From Metaphire vulgaris (Eukaryota > Annelida > Clitellata > Crassiclitellata > Megascolecidae), in the NCBI GenBank assembly GCA_018105865.1, contig CM030840.1, positions 5,488,140 to 5,552,139 on the forward strand: a DNA stretch of 64,000 nucleotides. The letters run 5' to 3'. The notes beneath the pieces were generated by a model. That model ran no database searches, was not told the DNA's origin, and was given only the letters and a program-made list of their open reading frames with translations. The position numbers and the translations under genes were made by a program. Every line of letters starts with the position of its first letter. The first letter of the stretch is position 1. This document shows positions 22,433 to 34,822 of this stretch, piece by piece.

Positions 22433-23540
22433 AACGAATCTCTCTGATAATTAAATCTAAAATTTACCTCGAAAGTATCATCGACTGTTACAGTTGCGAA
22501 TCCCTTATGCACCGTTTGACTAACGACGATCGCATAAACCAACGACAACACAAAACTTTATAGACGTCGTCGACGTCAGTTGGAACTCGGCTGCACATAA
22601 AGAACATAGCAGATTCTGCCTGGATTTGTCTTGATTACCTCAATCCAGCGCATATAAGAAATTTAGTGCCCACTTGGTAAGGGTTCTTAGAAAGGAGGGA
22701 GGCGTCGTCTGAATTTTCCTCGAACCATTGAGACCGTAACTGTGTCAGTAACCGCCGTTGAAACTTCGTCGTTATATGACGCTTATAAAATGTGGTAGGC
22801 ACGCCTTGTTTTAAAATTACCGTTGCATGTATGTATTTCCCCATTTCGTAGTTCTCTGTGGGGCTCGTTATCGTAAATTTGAGTGTAAAATTTTATTTAC
22901 TGCAATGTACAACTACAATCTCATTGGCTCCTTTTCCTCCAGCCCAAAGTTCTCTTGTTTTTCTGCATGGATCGATTCAGAATCAAATTGCTTTAAATGT
23001 TGGCTTACACTTTGAGCGGAAGATTGTGTACGGTAAATGCATTCAAGGATTGGAATTGAAAGACATAGTAGACTATTAGATATATCAATGAAAAATCAAG
23101 GACGTCAGGGAATTATATACATATATATTTATTTGTATCTATACTGTATGCATATAAATATAACATTTTAAACTTTTTTATAATGTATCTTGCACTTAAT
23201 CGTATTACGTTTTAGTCTTATAATAGCCTAGAATTTATGAAAATTGTGGGAAACTGGTACTTAGCAGTTGGCCTCCAGTTGCATATTTGGAAGCAGCACC
23301 CCGCACACTAACAGAATTACCTGGATTTATGGGAAAAGTTTTTCAAAATGTTGTTTCTTGTTATATATTGGTGCAATAGCAATCCAAGATGCTTGGCGTT
23401 TCTGTCCAGTCCAGTGAACCTTCAAAGACGGCAATTTCACCGATAACAAAGAGCTTTTTTCGCCGCTCAATTCCTTAGCGTTGCCAAGCGAAAGGGTTCG
23501 CCAACAACAGGTTCTTCTCAGCGAGAACGCAATAGGGCCA
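22433..23540. other. AT-rich, nothing recognised
   Basis: No supported gene or element; a short TA run near 23120. Confidence 0.45.
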
Positions 23541-23654
23541 GCCATTTGAAAAGCGCAGTTTGCGTGACAGGAGAGACAGAGACAAAGACAGAGACAGAGA
23601 GAGACAAAGACAGAGAGAGGCAGAGACAGAAAGAGAGAGACAGAGACAAACAGA

Positions 23655-24162
23655 CAGACACAGCCAAAAGCCTGCTCTCCACTCTGCAATCTGTCCTAAA
23701 TGCTGCGGCTCGTCCTGTGGCTAAAGCTCCTCTCTACTCTAGCATCTCAGACTTTATGCTTAACAACCTCCACTGGCTTCCAATTTCTGACCGCATTAAA
23801 TTCAAACAAGCAATTATTGTTTCTGCAGCACTTCGAGGTCAGGCACCATCTTACATTACTGAGCTTTTCAAATCACCCTCTTCTGTTGCTCATCGCCTGC
23901 TCCGCTCCACTGATCAGAAGAATGTTTATGTCCCCAGATCACGCACTGCTCTTACCCAGCGTCGGGCTTTTGCAGTGACTGGACCCTCCCTATGGAATGC
24001 CTTAAACCCATCCATTCGGGAATCACTTCTTACTCCCTCCCTCTGCTCAATGCGAAAGCTAAAATTTTCTTTACTTTACCCTGCGACTCCATTGCTAGGA
24101 GCGCCTCTGAGTAGAAATAGGAGAGGCGCTATACAAATGTCACATTACATTACATTACAGAA
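23655..24162 (+). pseudogene. CR1/L2-like LINE, 3' end of ORF2 and tail
   Basis: One open frame reads STLQSVLNAAARPV, LHWLPISDRIKFK, then PRSRTALTQRRAFAVTGPSLWNAL, the thumb/C-terminal region of CR1/L2-type reverse transcriptase ORF2. A 3' tail follows with the GGCGCTATACAAAT block and (CATTA)n repeats ending near 24160. The frame is still open over about 170 codons, so this copy is fairly young but 5'-truncated. Purine-rich GACA repeats flank both sides. Confidence 0.9.
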
Positions 24163-24290
24163 ATTGTGATAGAGACAGAGACAGACAGAGCGATAGAGAT
24201 AGAGACAGAGACAAACAGAAAGATAGTGATAGAGACAGAGACAGAAAGAGACAAAAAGACACAGAGAGAGAAAGGGAGAGAAAGGGAGAG
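24163..24290. repeat. GACA/GATA-rich repeat
   Basis: AGAGACAGAGACA and AGATAGTGATAGA words abutting the LINE tail; similar sequence precedes the LINE at 23560-23650. Confidence 0.7.
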
Positions 24291-24848
24291 ATACGTCATG
24301 TTAGCTAAGGAGAATCCTGATATCAAATGATTTAAATCTAGACGTTTCTCTGTGTCATATATACATTATACATGGCAGACATTTCCTGTTCTCTCTTCTA
24401 GATCTTAGTTCTCAGTTCGTGCTCGATATCGCATGATCCCTGATCTTGTTTTTGCATTACGATCGGTTTAAATTGATGTCGTTGGAAGGGCACGAATGCC
24501 TGATTCGTGTGTTCGCATTTTAATTTCCCTAGAAATTTTAGACATCAATCTAGCTATCAAATTCCTTTGTATATCCTGCAAATCTTTAATACCTTTAAAT
24601 TTTAAACAGGACAATTTAATACCAGAAGCATTTAATCAGCGCAGAAATCCAAAAAAATCTATATGCCACCGGAGGATCACATCACCGCTTCAGTAGAACT
24701 GTGCGCACCGCCAAACTGTCTAAGAAATGTTATGCAGTCTCTCAAAGATTCAATTAGTCGCTGATTTCTCACGGGAAAGATAGAGCCGCTTCTCAACAGA
24801 TCAGTGATAAGACCGTTTTATTCTGGCGACAGGGAGAGAGAGAAAGAG

Positions 24849-24879
<31 letters not shown>

Positions 24880-26140
24880 TTGTATTCAGTGGACCCGGAG
24901 ATATCTCCAAAGGGATAATCACGACGATACCACAGGTGGAGAAACTTAATGCCGTTTATAAGCCTTGTGCTAATGCTACTGTATTTCTATCGCAGACGAC
25001 ACATACTTGCGTGTGTGCGTGCGTTTGTTTGCATGTGCGTTTCTTTGTTTGTGCTTGTGTGTTTGTGTGTTGTTTGTGTGCGTGATTGGCAGTTCGTGTT
25101 CTAAGCACGAGGCAAAATTTAATAACTTTTTGCTTGCATCTGTCATGGTTTCACGATGCTTTATTAGTTTTTCTATGCTGTCAAGAATTTCAAAATTGTT
25201 ATCAGAAATGTTGCTAGACATTTTTCTGACAGAACCTTCGGCAGTGAGCTCGGATGAAACGCTTTGTTCAATAAATTCTCAGGTTTACGATTCATACCGC
25301 AACCTTAGTAAAAAACACGTAGACAAGTTTTAAGAAACCGGTTGATTTACTAATAGACCGGTAGGTATCCATTAAAAACTAAGGGCTTTTATTCGTCAGA
25401 AAAACTGCACGCAGACTGTTAGACTTTGTCGATTCCACTTATGAAAGCACTTTTCCAACAAATTCTGCGGATTTGTTTCAGTTTCGTTTCCGCAATTCCG
25501 TCAGCTGTTGTGGACGTCAAAGTGGGCAAGGTGGGTAGGCACCTGCTGCAAGAAAAATAAATATTTGGCTGGGATAAGTTTGTACCTGTATATTTTTACT
25601 TCATCCCTAGTTCAGTCAGCAAACATCAAGCACAATAAGGAGTCCTCCTATATACGGTCTTCTTCATCATCAGCAGTTCAACTGACTCCTTGTCATCCTG
25701 AGATCCTGCATACAGCTAGGGTTTGAGTTTTTGAACAGCGCGTGAAAAACCCATAGTCTCAAGAACTGAATGTAAAAATGAACACGCCACAACTCAAATG
25801 GGGTCACCGTCAAGTCGTCAACCCTGTGGAACCACACGCTGCGTCCCTATTTCAACAATTAAAATTCCGAGTATTGGGCAGTATTTCTCTGGTTTTCCCA
25901 ACAGCTTCCTAGGTCTTTCAGAATTTCTGACAGTTGCATTATTTTGGCCCCGATTCTTATGCTCTGGAGTCTGACATTTGTTCATTTTAAAGAAAAACGT
26001 TCAAGAGAACTCCAGCTAAAAAGTTTTCTACGTCAAGTTCGACAGCGTTTCAGTTAGATTTGCCTGTATATATATATATATATATATGCACTGATGGCTT
26101 ACGAGAAACTGAATAAGTTTTGTTGTTATTCTGATTAACT
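24291..26140. other. Unassigned, with (GA)n and (TG)n patches
   Basis: GA repeat near 24827-24873, TG-rich stretch near 25010-25085, short TA run near 26066. Open frames here show no domain. Confidence 0.45.
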
Positions 26141-26148
26141 ACGTGGAC

Positions 26149-26548
26149 CAGACATGGACATGGGTTGGGTCCACCCATGGGTTGGGTTGGGTTGGGTTGG
26201 GTCCGAAATTTTCATTTTGCGGTGGGTTGGGTTGCCAGGTTCTTGTGTTATGTTGTACAAATGCGTACAACTATTAATGATTTTTAAAATTACTACTAAT
26301 TACCCTTAATCTGTTTCGATGCCTTTTCACAGGAGCAACTGGAAAATACAAGTTAAAGGCATCCAGAAATATGAAATCTGCCAAATGGAATATATTCCAT
26401 TTGGTCTATGAAATGAAGGAGGATTTAAGAATTTTTAATGCATGGGTTGGGTTGGGTTGGGTCAAGTAACCCAGCTGTGTCCGTGGGTTGGGTTGGGTTT
26501 GAATAGTGGTGGGTTGGGTTTTAAAAAATGGACCCATGTCCATGTCTG
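26149..26548. mobile_element. hAT-type MITE with GGGTT arrays
   Basis: Ends read CAGACATGGACATGGGT inwards on both sides; ACGTGGAC is exactly duplicated at 26141-26148 and 26549-26556. The subterminal regions consist of GGGTTGGGTT arrays in the same strand orientation at both ends. 400 bp, non-coding. Confidence 0.9.
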
Positions 26549-26653
26549 ACGTGGACACTTCTGCTTAATGTTCACAATAATTATAACGTTATTAGTATAA
26601 AATATACAATGCGTTGATTCACGTTGGTCCTGTATGGTTATGTTAATTATGCT

Positions 26654-26825
26654 CAGGGTGCGATTTGTGACCTGGAGCAGTGGGGGGATATGTCGAGCTT
26701 GGGAGGATGTAGTTGTTGGGAAATGTAGCAGTGGGGTGTAGTGGTGGGGAATGTAGAAATAGGGGGATGCAGTTTGGCAGTGGGGGGGGAGATTCCCCCT
26801 TTCCCCCGCCGCAAATCGCGCCCTG
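26654..26825. mobile_element. hAT-type MITE, CAGGGYGCGATTTG ends
   Basis: 172 bp; ATTATGCT exactly duplicated at 26646-26653 and 26826-26833. The interior contains repeated GTGGGG(GA) words. Confidence 0.9.
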
Positions 26826-26892
26826 ATTATGCTAATGTTAGAATATCGATGCGTTAATTAATAGTCTATATGATGTTCTCAATGCTTAAAAT

Positions 26893-27290
26893 TAGGGCTG
26901 GTTACGATTAAAATTTTCTTCTTCGATTAATCGGAAATTCATTAATCGATTAATTTCGATTAAAATAATTACATATAGCTTTTAGCTGATCTCTTTGCAT
27001 TGCAACTCTGCATATTGTCTACTTTGCCGTCTGCAGTTAGCTTAAAAACAAAACAAAACAAAAATGCTTGCTCATCTCTCCCCTTAAGTGCTTTACTGCA
27101 GCATTGCTTTCATTACTCGCCATTGTTGTCTGAACGAAATAGAAATATAGTAAGCTAAGTAGGTATTCAAGTAAATAAGTTTTTAAAAATATTATAATTT
27201 AATCAAAAATTTAATCGATTAAAGAAAATGTAATCGATTAAAAATTTTAACGATTAATCGATTAATTAATCGTTAATACCCGCAGCCCTA
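26893..27290. mobile_element. hAT-type MITE, TAGGGCTG...GATTAATCG
   Basis: 398 bp; ends TAGGGCTGGTTACGATTAA and (reversed) TAGGGCTGCGGGTATTAACG; CTTAAAAT exactly duplicated at 26885-26892 and 27291-27298. Inner ends are ATTAATCGATTAA arrays, as in widespread animal hAT families. Confidence 0.9.
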
Positions 27291-27499
27291 CTTAAAATCA
27301 TTCAATTAATCAATGTTGAACTCTTATTTATTGACAGTTTTGAGGTGAATAAGTTAGTGTAATAAAACTACTATTTTGCTTGAAATATTCAAAGACTGTC
27401 GTATAATTTCTCTAGAAAATCGTTAGTCATTAATATTCACCAGAAAACCTTCGTTTTAGCTGTCTAAGAACTGCATTTTCTCTCTTTGCTACGAATGTA

Positions 27500-27557
27500 T
27501 GGACATTATGGCCTATTATGTCTGAAAATAAAGGAAATTTTCATGTCATGTCATGAT
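27500..27557 (+). mobile_element. LINE 3' tail
   Basis: AATAAAGGAAATTTTCATG followed by TCATG repeats, like the 3' ends of several LINE clades. No coding part remains. Confidence 0.4.
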
Positions 27558-28050
27558 GCCGTCGTCGCTATTTTAAAAACGAAATGTGTTGATCTGGACT
27601 TAAGCTGTAAATTCGAATTTCTTGTTTTTTACTTCCAAATGTTCTGCTCGAATCTGTAGTAAGCTTAATATCTGGATACTGTATATGCTTGCGTGTGTGT
27701 GCGTGTGTGTGGGGGGGTGTATGTGTGTGTGTGTGTTAGGATTAGAGACAGAAATACGGAGAGACAGATGAAGCAAGACAGACACAGAAAGATAAAGAGA
27801 CAGGGGATTGTATGACAGAGAGCAAACGTTGGCGCCAGCTCCGCTGGGTGACACACGGAGAGACATTCCGGAAGACTTATACATTCCGATGAATATCAAT
27901 CAGCAATTGGTTTCAGTAGAACCGAGTCCCGACAGAAGAGCGCCCCTGTAGCTGTCGGAATTCACGTCGACGCGAAACATGTAAGCAGCTCTCGATACGT
28001 GCGCTGATATTTGGGATGTAAGCGAAAAAATACGGCGAATGAGACAAGCA

Positions 28051-28110
28051 GGGGAAAAGGAGGAGGAGGAAGAAGAAGAAGAAGAAGAAGAAGAAGAAGA
28101 AGAAGAAGCA
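28051..28110. repeat. (GGA)n(AGA)n microsatellite
   Basis: Pure purine triplets over about 58 bases. Confidence 0.85.
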
Positions 28111-28264
28111 GGGATGGAGGGATGAGAAAATGCCGGAGTAAACCAAATGAAGACGAAAGACTTAATTGACCTCAGAATTTTCACTCCCACGGAGTCAGTT
28201 TGAACCGCCGACTTTCCGTTCCAGTGATGGATTTCGCCACACTTCGTTTTCAATTACTGCTATA

Positions 28265-28266
<2 letters not shown>

Positions 28267-28355
<89 letters not shown>
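28267..28355. repeat. (AAT)n microsatellite
   Basis: About 30 uninterrupted AAT units. Confidence 0.95.
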
Positions 28356-28356
<1 letters not shown>

Positions 28357-28816
28357 CTGGTTTTAAGTGGCTTTTTAGAATCAATGCAGAACTATTATAA
28401 TAGCAAAGTGTCTGTTGTCTCTAGACCTCTGGGTTAAAAATCAGAAACATGTATTGTGCTGTGCAACTGTCTTTGCGAAACACGCCTGGTACCGTAAAAC
28501 AGGAGTCTCAGATTCTAGTAAATGCAAGGAAAATGTGTCATCTGCTAATATTTTCGCACATTGTCTAGATAGTCTTTAGTTGTGTTTGTGATTTCAATTT
28601 GCTGTTAGAAAATATATTTCAAAGCAATATTACAAAATATCAATCAATCTTTTGTCGTCTTTTGCGGGAAATGAGCCTGACGGGATTGACAGAGGCAGTT
28701 GAACGGGTGGACTGCAAAGCAAGTCAACCTGTTAGGTATTTTCAAAAATTAAAAATGCAAAATAGACGCTCCGACGGAGATTAAACAAGCCTTGGAATCA
28801 ACTATATAATGCCAAC

Positions 28817-28818
<2 letters not shown>

Positions 28819-28882
<64 letters not shown>

Positions 28883-28951
28883 AGAAAGAGAGAAAGAAAG
28901 AAAGAGAGAAAGAAAGAAAGAGAGAGAGAGAAGGAAAGAGAGAGAGAATCA
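28819..28951. repeat. (GA)n(GAAA)n microsatellite
   Basis: About 24 GA units passing into GAAA/GAGA units. Confidence 0.9.
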
Positions 28952-29209
28952 AAAGAGTAGTTTTCGAATCGATCAACATGCAGTTGCTAGAGAGCACAGA
29001 AGACAGAAGTTAGCGAAGGGAGCGAGCGAGACAGACAAACAGACAGAATGGTGTGGCTTATTTTAACTGATGAACTGGCAAGTCCTAAAGGATTTATTCT
29101 ATAGACTGAAGATGTTCGGATTCATGGATCGAAACCTCGCATCGCTTTTCAACTGAATGCTGTGAATTAAGGAAATAGACAGAACGAACGAATGTTTGGA
29201 AGAAGAACC

Positions 29210-29348
29210 CAAATACGAACCAAAGAATAAATGAAAGAATAGATGGAGGATGAATGAACGAAAAGTGAATGAACGAGTGAATGAACGAACGAACGAATGA
29301 ATAAATGAACGAGCGAAAAAGCGAATGAATGAACGAGTGAACGAATGA
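29210..29348. repeat. (GAAY)n tetranucleotide repeat
   Basis: Decayed GAATGAAC/GAGTGAAT words over about 135 bases. Confidence 0.75.
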
Positions 29349-29854
29349 AGAGGTTCATGGGAATGATACAAAGAGAAGAGAGATCCTTTGGCAGAGAGAT
29401 AACCAAAGGCGACCCAGTTTCTGCATGAGCTTATCTCGTCCGGATGAGTTCCTGCCCTAAGCAGGACGAGACAGAAAAGGATTAGGCGAGGATTAACCGT
29501 CCCAACGAAGTCCGAATCAGCGATCGGCCATGCCCCTAATACAACCCTACACACGCCATGTTTAACGAAGACAAGCAGCACGCCATCATCATCATCATCC
29601 CAGGCTCTGACAGCCGATGTGATGATCATCCGGTGTAATGTCGTGTCGTGGCGTAATTTATATTGCGCCAAATTCACCCGATATAGCACCAGAACATAGA
29701 CGCTGATAGTAGTGAATGATCCGCGAAGTTTCATTCTTGTGCACTGTAGATTAAATGAACTGAGATTAACTCGCATCGAGAAAGTTACAATAACATTGCA
29801 AAAGTTGACTACGAAGGGCCCAGCAGTATAGAGCGTAATGTAAAAGAATATTTG

Positions 29855-30117
29855 CAGGGCTTTTTGAGCCGGAACGAGGCGGAATGGCGTTCCAGAAAAT
29901 ATGAACGGCGTTCCAGAAAATCGGAAGACTGGTATTTTAAAAAATAGCTGTGACGACTAAAAACTAAAAAAGGCCATCGCCCGGAAAATGGAGTGTTTTA
30001 AACTACTAAACTTCTGTAACGACTAAAAAAAGTCATCACCGAATTTAGAAATTTATGGGCGCAAAATGGAAATCTTGCCCCGTTCCGGAAAATATTTGTT
30101 ACAAAAAAATCCGAATG
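29855..30117. mobile_element. hAT-type MITE, CAGGGCTTTTTG end
   Basis: Same family as 39114-39361 (shared GGCGTTCCRGAAAAT and GACTGGTATTTT blocks). Flanks AATATTTG and AGTATATG match at 6 of 8. Minus-strand words GATGACTTTTTTTAGTCGTTA resemble the shared MITE motif. Confidence 0.7.
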
Positions 30118-30185
30118 AGTATATGTATAGCGTCTTTTATGAAGAATCATTCAGAAGCGCTCCCACTGGGTAGACGGTTAACTCG
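30118..30185 (+). repeat. TATAGCGYCTYTTMTGAAGAAT repeat, copy 1
   Basis: About 50 bases match 41125-41180 (TATAGCG ... TGAAGAAT ... CAGAAGC). Probably a LINE or SINE 3' end with a short hairpin. Confidence 0.45.
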
Positions 30186-30519
30186 GAAAAACTATAATTG
30201 CGCAAAAGCATCGTTGATATTAGAGCAGAGACACATATTTTTACTAAAGAAATTCTGAACGTGCTAGCGTGCAATGCGGAGTATTTCTAAAAAGAAATCT
30301 GATATTTTCTAGAGCTGTGACAAAACTCGAGAAATATTTTTTTATAAAAGTTGTGCCCTCAGAAAATCTTGGCAACTTCTTTGTCAAGCGACGTCGGATA
30401 AATGTTTCATCGACTGCTGATTAAAACTTTTAATAATTTCTCGCATTTAAAAGTATTCAAGATCCCATAGTCGAGCCAACTTAATCAATACCAGACAAAT
30501 TAATATAAGTCGTTTAAAT

Positions 30520-30770
30520 GTGTATATGTATGTATGTAAATATGTATGCACAGTATATAACCGATCCTAATTTGGTTTCGCAAATTATATATAATATATA
30601 CAGTATATAACTATAGACCTATATATATTATATATAAGCTTATATACTATGTAAGAAAACCATATATATATAATATATAATATATATATATATAATATAT
30701 ATATGGTGCATATATATGGTGTGTGTATATATATGGGGGTGTATATATATAATTTGGTTTTCTTATTGCA
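30520..30770. repeat. TA-rich simple sequence
   Basis: Mixed TATATA and ATGTATG words. Confidence 0.8.
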
Positions 30771-31621
30771 TTAATTACAAACGCCAATTTCTCATTTCAA
30801 TCATATTCTTGCAAAACAAAGGTAAGGTACCTGTTATTTTGCGTTGCATTTTTTTCGCAGGCTGTAAATTACAACTGTCATTAATTTTCATTTTTAATGT
30901 TAGTTACTAATTTGAGATTCATTTATTTGTGAAGATGTTGACGATGCCGGTGTTATTGTGCGCTTGTATCCTGCTATAGGATTCCATTTGCTCTCAGCAA
31001 ATTCTCTCAGTAGAAACGGCAGGGGATTAAACAGGTGCTCGTCAAAGTCTACCGGTACGTATCCAGCGGCAGGTGCTGCTATATATATATATACCTGACC
31101 AAACGACTATAACGACGTCATACATCTGCATCAAAAGAAATACCAGGATAAAGACTTCGGGCTCGCTCTTGAAAAAAGACAGAAAACCTCAAAACTAATT
31201 AATTCATCTCTAGTAGAAATAAAACTGAGACTTCTGACTTCTTCGGTCTGAGATTTTGCGGCTCGAAAACCGAGCGAGGAAATTGGTGGATCATTAGATT
31301 TGTCATCTCATATGTATAAAATAAGAAAACATCTGTAGTGTGTACATTGTATACACTGTCAATGTGTCTATTAACTCGAATTTCGTACAGTACTTACTCT
31401 CACATGTGTTGCTCAAATTTGCGACTAATAATTAGATAGAAGTCTCTGCATGTTAGGACAAGAGACAGAAATACGTAGAGTCAGATGAAGAAAGACGCAG
31501 AAAGAGAAAAAGACAAGGGATTGCAATGTGTAGAAGGATTTTGGGAGGGGGTTGCCGCCTCACTGTGTCTCGAAATAGTACTAGGTATAGATACTATCGA
31601 AATAGATACTATTGGTAAATT

Positions 31622-32040
31622 TTCATGAAGCTTTGCTGCCATTGGGATGCTAATGCAGACAAATTGCAAATTATTAAGATTTCTATTACTGAAATTCCTA
31701 AATAATAACACTTTCAGACTGAAAACATATCGTTCCAATACTACCTGAATCATCAGGGGTGAAAGTGCTTGCACTGAAGTACCCCCTTGGGCGTTACGCG
31801 AGGTGGACAGGCCTAGCAGGAACCCTGAAGCTTCACGAAGCTTTGCTGCCATTGGGATGCTAATGCAGACAAATTGCAAATTGTTAAGATTTCTATTACT
31901 GAAATTCCTAAATAATAACACTTTCAGAATGAAAACATATCGTTCCAATCCTACCTGAATCATCAGAGGTGAAAGTGCTTGCACTGAAGTACCCCCTTGG
32001 GCGTTACGCGAGGTGGACAGGCCTAGCAGGAACCCTGAAA
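31622..32040. repeat. Two tandem copies of a 210-bp unit
   Basis: Copy 1 starts near 31622 and copy 2 near 31832. Corresponding points (GAAGCTTTGCTGCC at 31627 and 31837; AACCCTGA at 31821 and 32031) are exactly 210 bases apart, and the copies differ at only a few positions. The block abuts a retrotransposon fragment at 32076. No family recognised. Confidence 0.9.
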
Positions 32041-32075
32041 ACGGTCGGCTAAAGGAAGCAACAAAAGAATAGAAC

Positions 32076-32738
32076 ACTGAAGGAACAACAGAAACAAAAT
32101 GGGAAAAGCTGAAAGAAATAATAAAAGAAGAGGCCAAGGAGATAATAGAACACAAAACAGATAAAGACCCCAGAAAGCCTTGGATCACAAAAGAAATGAT
32201 TGAGAAAATGGATGAAAGACGGAAATGGAAACAACAAAGGTCGGATCAGGCCAGAAAAGAATATAAAAGACTAAACAACGAACTGAGAAGAGAAACACAC
32301 AAAGCCCGAGAGGAATGGTGAAAACAACAATGCATAGAACTAGAAGAACTATAACGACAAGGAAGACATGACTTAGTATATGACAAAGTGAAGAAACTCA
32401 GTAAGAAAGGAAAAAGAGGAAGATCAAATGAGGTGATCAATGATAAAGATGGCATTCTATTGACAATTAAAGAAGAAGTCATGAAAAGATGGAAGCAATT
32501 CATAGAAGAATTATACAATAAAGAAGGAAGACCTGAAGAAATCCCATTAGAACCACAAGAAGTTGTAGAAGACAAAAGACCTGAACTACTAAAAGAAGAA
32601 ATAATAAAAGCAATAAAAGAACTGAAAAACAACAAGGCTGTAGGAGTTGATGAAATACCGACAGAGATGCTTAAATGTGTGAGAAAAGAAGCAACAAAAG
32701 AATTAGTAGAGATATGGCAAGTATTTTTCATTAAATTT
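32076..32738 (+). pseudogene. Non-LTR retrotransposon ORF2, broken
   Basis: One frame is lysine/glutamate-rich and reads DPRKPWITKEMIEKMDERRK, then GILLTIKEEVMKRWKQFIEELYN, then IIKAIKELKNNKAVGVDEIP, then TEMLK. This is the linker and first reverse transcriptase block of LINE ORF2. In-frame stops at 32319-32321 (TGA) and 32352-32354 (TAA) kill it, with no frameshift. The catalytic core is lost downstream of 32738, where a hAT-like fragment begins. A-rich base use differs from the receptor exons. Confidence 0.88.
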
Positions 32739-32744
32739 TTTGAA

Positions 32745-32839
32745 AACTCGCCGGAAAATAGGTTGACAAGCCAAAAGGGTCACCCGGAACCCCGGTGGGG
32801 GATGTAACCCCAGTCATCAACATGGTGGAACCGCCACTG
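32745..32839. mobile_element. hAT-type MITE right end
   Basis: The right end reads (reversed) CAGTGGCGGTTCCACCATG; TGACAAGCCAAAAGGGTCA at 32764 is a minus-strand copy of the shared motif. The left end was not found. Confidence 0.5.
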
Positions 32840-32961
32840 ACGTTACCGATGACACTTTGAAGACAGACGGAAACTAAAGCCGGAAGCAGAAATGCAAAGT
32901 GCAAAGTCGCAGTCGTATACAAAGACTGTTTCGGAAACGTTACGTTTTTCTCTATGAGCCA

Positions 32962-33180
32962 CAGTAGGACTTCGTTATAGCGTACTTAGAGGGTCTGCAA
33001 AATTCAGTACGTTATATCGGAGGTACGCTATATCCAATACCATCCAAAACGGTAGCGCATCACACGGGACCGTACATTGCGACACGCTATATAACCGAGT
33101 AGGCCCCTATACGCTATAAGTTATAGCGTATACTCGGTTATAGCCTATAACCGAGTATACGCTATAACGAAGTACTGCTG
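32962..33180. mobile_element. pogo/Tigger-like MITE, copy 2
   Basis: Ends CAGTAGGACTTCGTTATAGC and (reversed) CAGCAGTACTTCGTTATAGC over 219 bp; a TA follows on the right. The interior matches 50434-50755 and 2185-2354. Confidence 0.8.
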
Positions 33181-33442
33181 TATTTTACTTCGAGAAGTCA
33201 GCAACGGACAGCATCCTCTGATTTCTTTTGAAATTGTAATTCTAAGTCACTTCCATATCAGTGCGTAAACTCTCAGACTTCGCCAATAGGGATTCCGATA
33301 ACAACAACATCGCCTGGTCTGCGTTTGCGTTACTTAAACTGGTGACAGCAACAGCTGCAGACTTACAACGAAATACGTCTAGAAATTGTTTCAAAATGCC
33401 TATTTGCATATTGTATACGCAATCCTAGCATAAGGAGGATCT

Positions 33443-33567
33443 TGTGTGTGTGTGTGTCTCTGTGTGTTTCTGTCACCGTCTCTCTCTGTCTCTCTGTCTC
33501 TCTGTCTCTCTGTCTCTCTGTCTCTCTATCTCTCTGTCTATGTCTGTGTCTCTGTCTCTCTCTTTGT
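33443..33567. repeat. (TG)n/(TCTCTG)n microsatellite
   Basis: GTGTGT followed by CTCTGTCT units. Confidence 0.85.
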
Positions 33568-34261
33568 TCAGCCATTTGCCGCCAGCTTCATGAATTTATA
33601 AACAGCATTTATAATTTATTTATTTAATGAGAAAAACAGATATGTGAATAATTAGAGTTTGAGAAATGTCTCTGCAAATAAAATCTCTTAATTTAACTTT
33701 TCTAAAAGTTTGGAAATTTGAGGAATCTGAGTACAAGTCGTAGCTGGTTACTATACAATGTGTACATTGCAGAGGCAAATCAATGGACTCATATTCAAGC
33801 ATTTTTACGCTTATGTGCAAAGCGCCAAGTTTCGTTGTGAATTCAGATACAGTAATATATGTTAGTTGCGATAGGCAGTGAAACTGACAGACGTAGCTGT
33901 ATTCCAAGAAGGGCCTCTAAAATGAATGCCTGACAAAGCAGCCGTACACAATTATCAAATCAAGTACAACAACCGGTTAGTCACTGCCACACAGAACATG
34001 ACAGAAAAGGATTTGAGGATGAGGAGCAGAAGTACTGGAGACAGACTGATCAAGCGCTCATTCTGACTTCGCGAGCTTAAGAAACTGATGAGCTATTTAC
34101 AGCACAGCACAACACATTGCACTTAGCTTCACTGAAAGTTAATGAAATGACAATCAATATTGGACTAAAATCAGGATGACGATTGAGAATTCAAACTACA
34201 GAAAATATCCTGTAAGCCAGGTTTGACCACAAAGCATCGATACCCTTTTTTACATCGCAGG
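33568..34261. other. Unassigned AT-rich DNA
   Basis: No gene, RNA or repeat family recognised. Confidence 0.45.
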
Positions 34262-34423
34262 GCGCGGTAGAGTAGTGGTAGATTTCTTGCCATACAACCG
34301 GAGGATAGCGGGTTCGAATCTGACCCTAGCCGCTGCACAGGAATCTTGGGCAAGATGTTCGCCCTTAATTGTTCCGCACTTACGATTATTCACTTTTTGT
34401 GATTGACTTAGCGCGTTAACAAC

Positions 34424-34480
<57 letters not shown>
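34262..34480 (+). mobile_element. tRNA-derived SINE with (AAT)n tail
   Basis: A-box-like GGTAGAGTAGTGGTAGA and a B box GGTTCGAATC about 45 bases later form a tRNA-like head. The body runs to about 34427 and passes into a 17-unit AAT tail at 34428-34478. No good acceptor stem, so not a tRNA gene. Confidence 0.75.
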
Positions 34481-34761
34481 AACATACTGTAGAACATAGA
34501 ATCATCAAATGCTGCTTTACAGTGACCACACTGCTCAAAATACAGTTTTTTGTGTTTCTCTCATGCAGAATAATTCAAGTCTGGAAGTAATATATGAAGC
34601 CAACACGAATTCACGACGTCAAGTGACTATCACTTGTTCTTAAATGACTGTGTAGAAAAGACAAAATTATTATGAATGGTAATGACGGATGGACAACAAC
34701 AATTGGAATCCGAACTATTTGTCAGAACAATTGTATCGAGCTAATTGAAAAAATCCGATCC

Positions 34762-34763
<2 letters not shown>

Positions 34764-34821
<58 letters not shown>
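34764..34821. repeat. (GA)n microsatellite
   Basis: About 28 GA units. Confidence 0.95.

Positions 34822-34822
<1 letters not shown>

Noticed and set aside
29099..29776. 225-codon minus-strand frame
   Set aside because: Its middle is the GAAT/GAAC repeat (SFIRSFVHS runs); the rest has no recognisable domain.
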